A stretch of 64,000 nt of DNA, taken from Circinella minor. Taxonomy: Eukaryota; Mucoromycota; Mucoromycetes; Mucorales; Lichtheimiaceae. Under the pieces are notes generated by a model. It had not been told where the DNA came from and did no database searches. It saw nothing but the letters and a program-made list of their open reading frames with translations. Position 1 is the stretch's first letter, and each line of letters begins with the position of its first letter. The stretch spans positions 124,001 through 188,000 of the forward strand of contig JAEPRB010000044.1 in the NCBI GenBank assembly GCA_016758965.1, given 5' to 3'. A program made the translations under genes and the position numbers. Of the stretch, positions 1 to 15,300 are shown piece after piece.

Positions 1-52
1 CTTTTTCTTATAGAATGTCATTTGACAAAGAGAATAACTTACTAACCATGTC

Positions 53-86
<34 letters not shown>

Positions 87-87
87 A
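53..87. repeat. CA/TA dinucleotide microsatellite inside an intron
   Basis: A run of CA dinucleotides passes directly into TA dinucleotides between a TACTAAC-like branch site (40-46) and the 3' splice site (105-106). It is probably length-polymorphic. Its position stretches the branch-point-to-acceptor distance to about 60 nt. Confidence 0.7.
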
Positions 88-106
88 ATATGTATTGAAT
101 GAATAG

Positions 107-247
107 GGTGAAGTATATCTGAAGTTCAGCACAGTTGAAGCAGGAGGAAAAGCTTTAGCATCATTAAATGGAAGATGGTTTGGTGGTAAACAGATTACAG
201 CTGTCTTTGTACCTGAAGCGGTTTATGATGCCAAATTCTCGTTGTAA
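107..247 (+). CDS. C-terminal exon of a UHM-containing splicing factor (RBM39/Rsd1/PUF60-like), partial
   Basis: This is the last coding exon of a gene that begins before the window. It opens after an AG at 105-106 and ends with TAA at 245-247, giving 46 residues. The peptide carries NGRWFGGKQITAVFVP, which matches the end of the U2AF homology motif: the Arg-Trp-Phe loop that grips tryptophan-containing ligand peptides, followed by the last beta strand. RBM39, S. pombe Rsd1 and PUF60 have this motif at the C terminus, as here. The family works in 3' splice-site recognition in the nucleus. The preceding intron contains a canonical TACTAAC branch-point sequence at 40-46 and a CA/TA microsatellite. 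Without the upstream RRMs the exact member cannot be chosen. Confidence 0.75.
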   Translation, partial: GEVYLKFSTVEAGGKALASLNGRWFGGKQITAVFVPEAVYDAKFSL

Positions 248-857
248 TAAATGATGTGGGTTCTTTTATGCAAAAAAAAAAAATCATGATTTTTTTAACT
301 CTTCACTCTTTTTTTTTTTTTTTATATACTCTCCAAACAAAATTTCTTTCTCTTTAGTTGAAAACATTCTTTCAATCCATGTGTATGCACACACATTCCC
401 CTCTCTCAAATCACTCTTTTTCGTAATAAAAGGTCTTCCTCTCACTTATTTGGATCCATTAAAAATCTTGTTTAAAAGGTAAAAAAAAAAAAAAAAATTG
501 TGAATATGTTGTTGAGCTGTTGTCTTTTTCACCGTATACCATCATCATCATATAAATTAGTTTTGGTTACTACTACTGCTTTTGTCGCAAAGAGGAGACT
601 CCCTTGGCTATTTTTTTTTCTCTTAATATCCAAGCAGCAACAACAAATTCGAGGGATGTTTTATTACATTAACACACATACGCAGATGTATTTTTATATA
701 TTTATTTTGTTATTTAATAATAATAATAATAATACTAATATTATAGCTAATTACATATTCTTTTTATTTGATAAAAAAAAAAGAAAAGGGGAACAAGGAA
801 AAAAAAAAGTGAGAGAAAGAGTTGAAAGTATGGCCAGATGATAAAAAATATTTTTGT
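248..857. other. Convergent intergenic region (two 3' UTRs)
   Basis: This gap lies between the stop codon of the splicing-factor exon (+) and the stop codon of MCM3 (-). It has several homopolymer A and T runs and an AATAAA-like signal near 425. An open frame of 113 codons at 500-841 is low-complexity (Phe, Asn, Lys runs) and I do not regard it as a gene. Confidence 0.6.
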
Positions 858-4223
<3,366 letters not shown>

Positions 4224-4302
4224 GATCAAGTTTTATAAGTTAAATAGGAAAGGTTAAAAAAAAAAAAAAAAAAAAAGGTACGGTATGTCAATTTTTTTTA
4301 GA

Positions 4303-4308
4303 ACGCGT
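4303..4308. promoter_or_regulatory. MluI cell-cycle box (ACGCGT) upstream of MCM3
   Basis: The palindrome ACGCGT lies 80 bp upstream of the MCM3 start codon at 4223. A second GC-rich element, ATCGCGC, lies near 4354-4360. In yeasts, MBF (Mbp1/Swi6-type) binds this hexamer to drive G1/S transcription of replication genes. In such AT-rich sequence it stands out, but its function here is inferred. Confidence 0.55.
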
Positions 4309-4360
4309 TTTGTCGTGGCCCGCGACAATAATAGTCACGTTTTTCTTTTTTTTTATCGCG

Positions 4361-5500
4361 CTATTTTACCCAATCATCATTCTTCATTCGATACTATTAC
4401 TATTCTTATTTATTATGAAGCATTCAAGATAATAAAAATTGACCCTATATAAATATATTATTTCAAAAAGTTATTAACAATAATTGTCTGTCTGTAAAGT
4501 ATAGACATATTTTTTCTTGACAACAGCCAAAGAAATTTTTGATCCACGCCACATCCCTCCATATATTATTATTGTGAGCTATAAATAATTCCAACGAGCC
4601 ACATTTTGCATAATACATATTGTCGCCTCAATATATAATATAATATAAACTTTAATTATTAGTGTTAATAAACATATTATTAATTAATTAAACTTTATCA
4701 TTTTATTCGGAATTCACTTATTTTAATAATAACACAGCTTATAACTATAGTAATACTAGAACACGATGCTTTATAATATACTACATAACAAAAGCATATT
4801 ATATATATTTATATTATACGTAGATTCTAATACTAGTCAGCTTTTCTTCATGATAATTACGTTCTTTTTGTAGTAGTGTATTTTGTGAGTGGAAGAAGTA
4901 ATGATATATTCTAGAATATTTTAATCAAATACTCTCAAAGTAAAATGATAATAAAGCACTCGTATTGATGGTTTATTATATTAATAAATAGTACAAAAAA
5001 GCATAATATACCTATTTCATCATCGAATGTATAGTAATGTGCCTGTTTAAATAATAAATTATATACTTTCGTATTGTTTTTACGTAGTAGTGTTTCAGGA
5101 ATAAACTACATCTCTACAAGAACCCAATACGGTAATAAAAGTTAAAAGTTAAAAGTAAAGAAACTGGTTAACTAGTTAAATAGTTGTATTATTTCTCTTT
5201 GCTAAACTATACAGTATGTAGTACTACGTTCGTACATTATAGTATGAACAAAATATTGTATAATGATTTTACACATGATGTTTTTCAAGTAATCATAAGC
5301 TGCTGAACGTACCTTTTTTTTATTTCCAAATACAGAATATTATCATTCTGTGAATTATATAAATGATTTTAATAATAATTATAAACGTTTTTTTTTCCTT
5401 TTCTTCATGCTCGTCAATTATATATCAAATGACTTTAAAAAGATATAAAAAAAAAAAACTGATACGTAAGTGATTTTAATATGATATGAAATCCCTTCAA
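4361..5500. other. AT-rich intergenic region with no recognisable gene
   Basis: Beyond the MCM3 promoter the sequence is strongly AT-rich, with short A/T runs and no open frame that resembles a protein. I see no RNA gene or clear repeat here. Confidence 0.5.
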
Positions 5501-8500
5501 TAAACTTCAGATCATGCCAGAAAACAGTTCTTCAATTATGGACGGTTGTATCCATGTACGTATACCATTTTAACTGTTGTTTTATTCGACACAGCTAATA
5601 AAATTATCTATAATAATTTATCAATCTTCTACATACTGTAATACTTTTTTTCTATACATAGTGTCCATAAGTGTATGTAGTAAATTAGTATTCTTATTAT
5701 TTATAGGAGATATAATCTTAATATTATTTGCTGGTAAAACAAACAAACAAAGAAAACAAAGTACATACACTACTCGAAAAAAAAGACATTGACAATCGTA
5801 TGTTGACATTATCAAGAAATCAAAAAAAAAAATTCTATACTCGGAATACTTTGAGTCAATTTTTTTTTTATGTTGGGGATAGTAATAAAAGTGGTCATCA
5901 GACTCAATGTTGGGTGACAATGCCACTTGAAAACAAAACAATAAGGTTTAAAAAGCCCGACGCATAAAAAAGGTGTAACTTTTCCATTCTTTATGTTGCG
6001 CATCCTCTTTCTTTTTTTTTTTTTTTAATTTTGACTTTGCCAACCAACCCAAGCATGGGAAGCTCAAAGGATATTAATCCATTACGTGCGTATACTATTA
6101 CTATCTACGTAAACGTATATAAAGTTGTGCTTGTATATAACAGAAAGTTAATTCAAATGTTTTTTTTTTCTATTGGTCAGATGTCCAAGTCAGCTCAATA
6201 CAATTTCTTTATAGTTTTCAGTTGAAATTCATACAGTTAAACCTCGTTTTTTGGACAGATGGGATTTGGCTCGAAAGTAGTGCAAAAACAGGGAGTGTGC
6301 AAAAAAGTGGAATCAAAAACATAGTAAAATCAAAGTGAGATTTTGGCCGAAAGGTGTGCAAAAAACGGGGTTTTACTGTACAATGCTCAGCAAATAGACC
6401 CTTCTTATGATATCAAGCGTGCTTTTGAAGTCGTAGAGAAAAAACTTATTGCCCCCGAGTCTAAAGAAAAAGCGAAAAAATGGTCTGAAGAAAGATGTTT
6501 AAACATCAAAGAGAGCGACAACTTATCGAGTAGCATCACTACAACACTTAACACAATTGTTTTTCGTATTAACGAGTCTGTAATTCTCAACTTATCAAAT
6601 AAAAAAAAAAGACCAATAGAAGGAGAGTTGACATTGTTTTCAATTCTTCTCATTTTGGATGCGGCAGTTTATGTATTCTCCACACGCAAGAAGCTGATCA
6701 TTCTTAACAAGTTCGGCAGCAAAGTTATCGTTCTCCTCCATGATATTAATTCGTTTGATAATGTCAGATGTTGATTGCCTCTTGAGCCAACTTTAATACA
6801 AAATTTATCAAAACAAAAGCATCAGTGGAACATTTGGAATCACCTGTAAAGGGGACGAAAAAAAAAAGTAGCAAGAGATCCAGATTTTGGAGTTGATGAT
6901 GAAATCTTCTTAAAAATGATCAAAAAACCAAATGTAAAAATGTTTACGTAATAACAACATACATTTTTATCTTCTGATAAAAAACAAAAAACAAAAAATT
7001 AAACATTAAATTGATGATTATATCAATATATTATCTATAGCTGCTACGTACCACGAGAACTTTATGGCGAATGGATCCTTGTTCAAAGGAATACCGTGGA
7101 TTGGCTTTCGAAGGAAAGAGCAAAAGTTACAAATCGTCTTTCCAACTTATTTTGGAATGGAGAGTACGTAGCTGATATTTTATATAAAAGTCATGGTGTG
7201 TCAAGACAAATATCAATCCAACCGATTACGAATCTTGCCTACAGAAAATTTGAAGATCAAAATTTTGGTCAGTTGTATCAAGAGGAAAAACAATAGGCCC
7301 CCCTTAATTTTATTTACTCCATTCCTGGCTGTTTTGTGAAATTAACGGTAGTATGAAATTATTGGGGCACCATATCGGAGGCAAAAACTGGTAAAAAGTC
7401 AATAATAAATAAACCAATGTATATGCTACGTATCATTACTGCTTTTGATCAATAAACCTATTAATAACTGTGTAATATGCTTCATATCATATTTATTATA
7501 TAGTTAGTATTTCTTTGACATTTTTTGTGATAATACCAAGCACTAAAGAAGAAATATGTGAGTACCATAAATACAATTAATGTTGTTACCGAAGTAGAAC
7601 TGTTATAGCTCCCTTGATTTTCAAAGTAGATTGATGCAGTTACCGTCTTTTAAACAAGCTACTTTATATCATTTATTTATCACAGAAAGCCAATAAACTC
7701 TTTCTCAAGCCATGTTTTGGAAGGTCGCTTGATTTCAAGTCCTCAAAATTATTGTGAAAGTGAAATTAAAAGGGTATGTGAAAGTTGAGATGAAATTAAC
7801 GGACCCCACTTTAAATCAAAACAATTTCTGATAGTCTACACATAGGAGTCAGAAAAAACCAAAGACGAAGAAACATATGAGCGAGAGTTGAACCATTACT
7901 ACATCTCTAATATATGCCTTCTTGAGACAAGGTTTAGATCTGAGTGATATTGCTTCCCTTCTTGATATAGAACAAGTCAAGGTTTTTAAGAAGCTTAATG
8001 GAGTGGCACATGTCATAGCTCAACTAACCGACATGGTAACGTATATTATTTATATTTATTTGGGCTTATAATAAAGTTAAAGATTTTGCTAACTTTTTAT
8101 AAACCATTTACTGCATATAATAAGGATTATAAAAGGGGGTGTAGCAAAGATTTATGATGACCAATAAGCAAGAAATATCAATGTTGATTTGGAAAAAGTA
8201 ATTCCAAAAAAGTCTATAAAAGATGGTTGTACGTCCAAGTTTGATCTTTAGGCCCATGATAATAGTATTATCTCCAAAATGGAACCGGACAAAATTCTCT
8301 TCTTTGAACATTTATCACGGGTACGTATCCACGGTTTACCGTGGAAATAAGAAAAACATTAAAGATAAAAATATGTAAGTATCAAACGCGTAAATACATT
8401 TTACTTCGTTAAATGAGTGTGATAATTACAAACATGCTTAATTATGTGCGTAACTCTTTAATTATGCTTATTATTTTTATACATTAGTAACCTGACAAAA

Positions 8501-9990
8501 GTTATGGGTGCTCTGATTCGTCCTGATTATGGCACCCATTATTTTGTCCATCGACAAACCTTTGCTGATGGTTTGCAGACACTGCATAAACCTAAGCACA
8601 GACCATTTGAAGCATTGGACTCTTAAAACGATCCATTCGCAAGAAGTCTGCTCTCGAGCTCATTTACGCTCAAAATTACGACCCGATGCTTTTTCAACTT
8701 ATACCCACAAGCGCAATTCATCAGAAAAAATAAGTAAACAAAAGAAGAAGCAGAAAAAGAAACAGAAATAAAACAATACATTTCTGTTAACGAAGCGAAA
8801 TTGGTATACCATGGTCACCCAGTCATCATCTATTTCTTCAACAGTAGCAGATGTTTCGAGGAGCACTGTAGTGTCACGGAATTAAGAATGTAAAAATACC
8901 AAAGATTCTAAGGGTCTACCCCTGATAAAGCTAAAAAGAATCATCCTAAGAACAAGGTTATTATACCTTAAGATAAAATTCTTTAAGATACATTCTTCAG
9001 ATGACATACCAGCAGTAACTCATCATTATAAACAATTCATATAAATAGACCAAGTAGTACATAGAATAATAATCTTTATCTTATTTTTAAGAATAAACAC
9101 TGTTTCAAAGGACTCATCGTTTTATTTACGTTTTTTATTATTGAATTAAATTATTATTCTACGTATCGTACACCTCAAGCACCATTCGGTGCTTAGAAAC
9201 AGTTATCTCAATGATGACCATGTCCTCCGAGATTGAACATCATTTAACACATAATGATGTTTGAAAAGCTATTTATACTTCTACAAAGATATCAAACGAA
9301 ACTTGTCAAGTTGCATCGGCTATTATCAATTTTATACGACCTTTTGTTCCCAAAAAGAAAGTCCACGGTAATTATCCTGGTGTAGTAGTGTTCAATTTGA
9401 TAGCATTTGTTTCACTTTCAAACAAAATTCTTGAAGCAGTACAGTTGGATATACAAGCAGTAGTGATGAATTGTGAACCACAAGAAAAGCACCCATTGCA
9501 TTTACGTATCAGCAAAAGCCATGTATGATTCTGAGAAAACAGGTGTACATGATAGAATACATCCAGGTAGTAGAGATCAACTAGCTGCATTATAAAACTT
9601 CTTTAATATGGCAAGCATACATTGTATTTTGAAACAGTGTTGTCTCGTCCTCATTTGAGCCTGGAGTATTGTAAACAGATTTTAGATTCGTTGAATTGGT
9701 TATCGTATTACAAAAAAAAAACGAAAACAAAAACCATCCCCATCATCTAAAAAAGCATCATCATCAAAGACGAGAAACGACGAAGACGACAATAATGAGG
9801 ATAAGGAAGAATTACAACAACAAATGAAAGAGTTGGATCAAGAAGTAAATTGTCTTGCATTACGATATACCAAAAAAAATAAATTACTGGCCTCTTATGT
9901 ATTGGAATGGACGAAAAAAATCCTCTCCACATATAACATATTGATGAAAGAAGTCTCACAAGAGAAGAAGACCCCTATCAAATGTCAAGA
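5501..9990 (+). pseudogene. Decayed, probably element-derived coding stretches of unknown family
   Basis: Several plus-strand segments read like protein but are broken by stops and frameshifts. They lie at about 6380-6774 (143-codon open frame, rich in Lys and Glu), 7060-7296 (contains NLAYRKFEDQNFGQLYQEE), 7900-8035 (LRQGLDLSDIASLLDIEQ), 8495-8600 (LIRPDYGTHYFVHRQTFADG), 9270-9520 and 9720-9990 (Ser/Lys-rich, then a coiled-coil-like stretch). They are colinear and on one strand, so they may be fragments of one or two old elements. I recognise no transposase, reverse transcriptase or other domain with confidence. The 145-bp element at 6234-6378 interrupts the first of them. Confidence 0.35.
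6234..6378. mobile_element. 145-bp MITE with pogo/Tc1-like terminal inverted repeats
   Basis: The left end reads CAGTTAAACCTCGTTTTTTG and the right end, reverse-complemented, reads CAGTAAAACCCCGTTTTTTG. They match at 18 of 20 positions. A TA dinucleotide flanks each side (6232-6233 and 6379-6380), as expected for Tc1/mariner-superfamily insertion. CAGT ends with this AAACC core recall pogo-type elements. The interior is non-coding, so it is non-autonomous. Confidence 0.75.
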
Positions 9991-10122
9991 TAAGCAATGA
10001 CTATTGCGTATCGAAGAATAAAAAAAGACTTTGCGGAAGAACCTTAAAGAAACCAGAAAATAGATGTCAAATACGCATAGTGATTTGCGAGAAAAAAGGT
10101 CCTGTCATATTTGTATGACAAC

Positions 10123-10911
10123 ACTAATTTCTCGCTAAACTGGTACTCGTTAAACCAGTATTTCGTTAAACCCGTATATACTTGATAAAATACTGGTGAT
10201 TCGATAAACCGGTATCGGTTAAACTTGCCCAAATATTGATCGGATTTATAATAGTATTATTTTTTATTTTACATAATAATATTAGTCTTTAAACTGATAA
10301 TAAAACCAGTACGTAATTCGAGTTTGTTTAAACGTCATCTCAGCTTTTTCTTTTATTACCAATTGGTCAATTATTTTGCGCAGCAAATAAAAATATCCAA
10401 TTCCTCCTTGTCAAGAGAAAGTTCGTTAACAAATTTTTGATACCAGTGTCTTTTTTTTTTTGCCCAATTTCACACATATGCTTTTCTTCTTTCTTGTCTA
10501 CTTTTTCTTCAAATTCTTCATGTACGTACGTATGAATATTTGTTTTTCATTATTAAATGCATAATTGTGCTGTTAGTAGAATATATTTCTATACATTTGT
10601 ATAACTATTCATCATGTTCTTTATTAATAGATACTTTGTTATAGATCCATTATTGATTCAATCCCTGTTTCATTCTCAACGTTTCATAAATATTACCATT
10701 TTTATCACTAGAAGTCAAGACCACAATAGCAAGACTATATTAAACAGTTAGGTACATTATATTCTAACTGTTATTTCTTTTATTATATTGTACAGCTTAA
10801 TCTACTCATAGTTTATCTTCCAGTATATTCTGTAGCTCTCACCCGCATCTCAAAAGTTAAACAGGTACAAATCTTCCCATATTGAGAGTACCGGTTTAAT
10901 GAGAAATTACT
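10123..10911. mobile_element. Non-autonomous inverted-repeat element (about 790 bp)
   Basis: The left end at 10123-10149 (CTAATTTCTCGCTAAAC core) and the reverse complement of 10885-10911 agree at about 22 of 27 positions. The left end also carries a cluster of TCGNTAAAC-type direct repeats (10131-10225), like iterated transposase-binding sites. The interior is AT-rich and codes for nothing I can recognise. Target-site duplications are not clear, so the exact ends are provisional. Confidence 0.5.
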
Positions 10912-11079
10912 CTATCTTAACAAGATAAATAAAAATCAAACGATACCAGATCAAAGAAATTACTGGTAAGTATCAACAAGTATTAGCAATGCGATATTGA
11001 GATGTAAATCCGGGTAGTTTATAAGATACTGTATGTATTTTCACAAGAGAAATTTTTTATTCATATAGCGAATACTGAC

Positions 11080-12075
11080 GATATGAAAAGTTTAAAAGTC
11101 TTGTATCGGATCCAAAAGGCACTTTTTATTGCTGGAACTGAACTTGGTATCGTTATGAAAACTATTACCGCCGGAAACAGTCTGGCAAAATACTATACCA
11201 AGGTGAACCGCTAAGTTGCTATATATTCACTGCCAGATACTTCCCTTGGGAGCGATACAGATGGTGATGTTGATGATATAATAACAGATGAGCCTGAAGG
11301 AAACTCATCAAGAAGTTTAAAAAAAATGTTTCCAACATGACCAAGCTGTATTAGCCTGTCAATAATTCACCTCGTCGGATGAATTCAATCACTTATTCTA
11401 GTAATTATGCTCGCTGCAGGGAATGTAATAAGAGAAAGAAAGAGAACATCAAGATTGAAAAGCTAGAAAGAGATAGAAGTACACAAGAGTTATGAACAAG
11501 GAAAGCACATGAACGATTAGCAGTAAACAAAAATTCGTGCGTCATTTGGCAGTTCCAACAAGACATTTTTCCATGTAGTTGGCTCCTGGGTCCTGAGGTT
11601 GGTCTCTTAGTTTTTTTGTATCTTCCTTTCTTTTTTCCTTTTCTTTATTAACAATCCTAAAACGTTTTCCTTGATACATTTTATAGAAGCTTCCCTATCA
11701 AGTGTTATGCGAGAAGAGGTTCAAGGAAAGTAGTGGAGCGTCAAGGTGATTGTACTGTAAAAGCTGACGAGTTTTTATATTCGACTATTTGTCCTTATTG
11801 CTTTGCATGAGTTACTTGTCAAACATATAAACGTGATGAAAAGATCCCAAATTTCAAATGGATCAAAATGTCGTTCTAATTCTTTGTGCCTCAGTAGAAC
11901 AAAACATTGGACAACCATGAACCGTGATGGTGTAGGCAGCCATAATATTGGTCTCAATGATGTCTGTGGTATTATAGCTAAAGATGGACTAGCATTACCT
12001 CCCCTTCGACGAAGTGGAAGTCCCAAAAAAACAAGAACACAACTTGAAGAAAATTATTACATTGCATTGCATTAA
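11080..12075 (+). pseudogene. Fanzor/TnpB-like element remnant with C-terminal zinc ribbon
   Basis: Broken plus-strand coding pieces end in a recognisable zinc-ribbon and RuvC-III region. One frame gives DEFLYSTICPYCF at about 11768-11806, then a stop and frameshift. The next frame, open from 11803 to 12075, gives a CRSNSLCLSRTKHW segment followed by MNRDGVGSHNI. The order DEF-x-S-x-x-CPYC, then C-x5-C, then RD-x4-NI is that of OrfB/TnpB zinc ribbons, where the Asp of the RD motif is the third RuvC catalytic residue. Upstream pieces at 11090-11500 (for example a CRECNKRKKEN segment) probably belong to the same protein. At least one frameshift and several stops show it is dead. No guide-RNA end was identified. 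Family assignment is from motif memory. Confidence 0.5.
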
Positions 12076-12336
12076 TTGGTATGTATATATAATGGTATAT
12101 TAAGTTTCAAGGCAATTAATTAAAATGATATAGGTTCCCAACTGCGACGATAGAATGGCTTATTTTATATATTTCTCCAATTTCTATTTTTGTATTTCAT
12201 TTATTAACTCCATGTTTTCATAGCCAGAATAAAGGCGACCCAATTGTACCTTTCTCCTTTCTTCTTTTTTTTTTGAGAGAAAAAAAAAACCGAACCTCTT
12301 TTTTTTTTTCTTTTTCTTTTTCTTCACTGTCCCGCA

Positions 12337-15300
12337 ATGGCAGTGGACCCAAATTTTCATGTTAATCCACATTCATCCGAAACTATAGTCAATAGTGAAT
12401 GGTCGATTGAAAAAGTCGTTCGTTTTCTCGAAGAAAATGGCTTTAATTCTATTACACATACTTTCAAAGGTATTTCTGTTATACAGATTTATGAGCGATA
12501 AGAAGAAAGCTTATTTTATTTTCTCGAGATTTCTATACATACATATTAAACTTTAATTTTTTAAGATGAAATACAAAAGAATAAACTAACAAGATTAAAA
12601 TAAACTAGAACATAACGTTTATGGATATCGCTTTTTGAATTTGTCGATTATCGAGTTGAATAATTTAATACAAGGATCGCTTCCGAAGACTGAAGTATGG
12701 CATTTGTTCAACTGCATTCAATCACACAGAAACAGTAATAATGAGTTGCCGTATGGTCATGTAAGATTATATAATATGAGAAAGGAATAAAAAAAAAGAG
12801 AAGAGAAGGGGATAAAAAAAATGAATGAATATAAAGTTGATCAATATTAAACTTTCTATTTTCTATAATTTGAAACAAAAATAGTATAATGATAGTACGT
12901 CCGCTCAATATGGTCGACAACAACAACCTCCTGTAACTACGAGCAGTTCAACTTCACAAACACCATTAACAACAATATCAGCCGCATATAACAGTAACCC
13001 TAATATACCAACCACTCAGGGACCTGCCACTTCCGACACCGATTACGATAAGATCAAACATCTCATACCCGAGCGCAAGTCATCGAATCCACAACACATT
13101 TCAAGGATTGTTAATGATCTTCAATATGACGTGTCGAAATTACGACCTTTATATCAACGTACACGGTTGCGACCAAACGGAAACAATCAAGAACTACTTA
13201 TTAATGTCAATGGCCGCGTTCCCAATACAACGAGTAATAGTAGTAATAGCAGTAGCAGCAGTAGTAGTAGTAGTTCAGTAACGCCAGTACAAGTATCTCA
13301 TTCTACTGGTCTTACAGTAACTCCAACTACTATTTCAACTTCCATAACAACTGCTCCTACATCCTCAACTTCTACGCCGAATGTTGTAGCGTATGATTGG
13401 GCAAACAGTCCTATTAGCCCACGTGCTCAACCTAATGATCCTAAAGGTGGTTGGAAAATTACAGGAAAGCGCATTCATCAATTTCAGGTAAAACAAATTA
13501 AACAAAAGTTATTTAGATAGGGAAAAGATGATAAAAAAATGAAGAATGATGATGGTTTATCATTCATTTTATTGGGTCGTGTTGGGTATTCATAAAATGA
13601 AATTTGTTTCTTTGGTTAAAAAATAAAAATAAAAAGTCGGCTAAATACTCCGTTATATACAGGATCAATCACAACAACAAACTGGACACACATCATCGTT
13701 TTCTACACCTTTACAACAAACAACGATTTCACACCCTCCTGCACAGACCCAGGTTCAACCACAACTTACACCACAACCACAATCCCAACCTCAAGCTCAA
13801 CTGCAACAGCAGCATCATCATCAAACAGCTCCTCCTCCACCTCCATCTGTCACCCCCTATCAACATTATCCGCAATATCCATCTACTCCTCAACAACCCC
13901 AACAACCGCGTCAACGCATTCAAGTCACTGCAGATTCAAATACATTCCTTAGTTTAACAGTAACGGATATGGTTGATCCTACCGTTGTCAAGGATGCAAT
14001 TCTTCAAAAATTGAAACTTGAAGATGGTCTCTATTTATATTATCATGAAAATGGACCAATGTATTATCATGACAATGGCGATCGATTTTGTAAGTATTAG
14101 TCATCAGTTTTGGCTTATTACAAACAAAATTTGAAGGGTAATTGAATTATGGATTAATTTCTCTATACATTTATTTATAAATTAATTAGATGCCCCATTA
14201 ACTGATGATGAACTTGTATGCATATGTCGTATGGCGGATGATCGATTAAAGGATCAAATCCTTGTTATGCATCCAGATAATGTTTCTCCACCTTATGCCA
14301 AAGACAGCCGTGGAATATATCCCGACATTCCAAATAACTATGGTTATATGTCTCATTACCAAAGGTAGATATTTTTTTTTGTTTTATTTGGGTTGGAAGT
14401 ACACAGTATTTCTAAAAATGGTTAATGAACCCTGTACTTTTTTTTTATTAGACCTCAGGCAGCTGGTTACCAGCATCATCATATGCATTACCCTCGCCAG
14501 GGCCAGCCACTCCGCCATATGGAATCATTTGATCATCAACCTCCTCAGCCAAGCTATATGCAGTACGATAGAGCAAGTCCACACGGGAGTCCTGAATTGT
14601 CCACATCACCAAGACCAGTGGGTTCATTATCTTCACAACTCCAACGTCCTACAGAAGGTTCTCAAATGTCACCACTACCGCCACCTGAATTTACATCTGG
14701 ACGTTCTAGCAATACAACTCCAGCTGAAGAATTCAATGACAGTGGATATTTCAATCATAGTTATAAACGTTCATCAGGTCGAAGTACATCATCACAAGAG
14801 TTTACACCTCATTTTACCCCATCAGAAACATCGACTGGTAAAACAACACCATTAACAGTTTCTGAGCTTTGGCATGTGCGTCCACAACAACTACGACCAC
14901 AAGCTTCTTTATCAAGTGAAGCATCCTGTTGGGCTGTACGTCCAAAGCGATCTTTGGACCCATTACCAGATGCTGAAAAAGGAGGATATTCATCCTCTTC
15001 ATCTTCTTCCAACAATAACCATAACAACACTAATAATGGCTACAACAACGATGATCATTCAGCAACCGAGTCAAGGAATAATAGTGATAATAATAATAAT
15101 GTATCTTCCGCAGCATACCCGGCAATGTGGGCTGTACCACCAGCTAATAGTGACCAGTCCGAAAATAGATTGGATCCACGAATGGATCCCAATTATCAAT
15201 CATTTGCTGCAAACGATTTATGGCCAGTAGATGAAGATGCAATTGAAGAACCTCATCGCTCCAACCCTGCAACACCACGACTTCAACCTAGTATATCAAC

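Noticed and set aside
14..37. An extra short exon reading FDKEN just before the UHM exon
   Set aside because: It would look plausible in protein sequence, but no GT donor follows it and a TACTAAC branch site sits right after. I treat it as intron.
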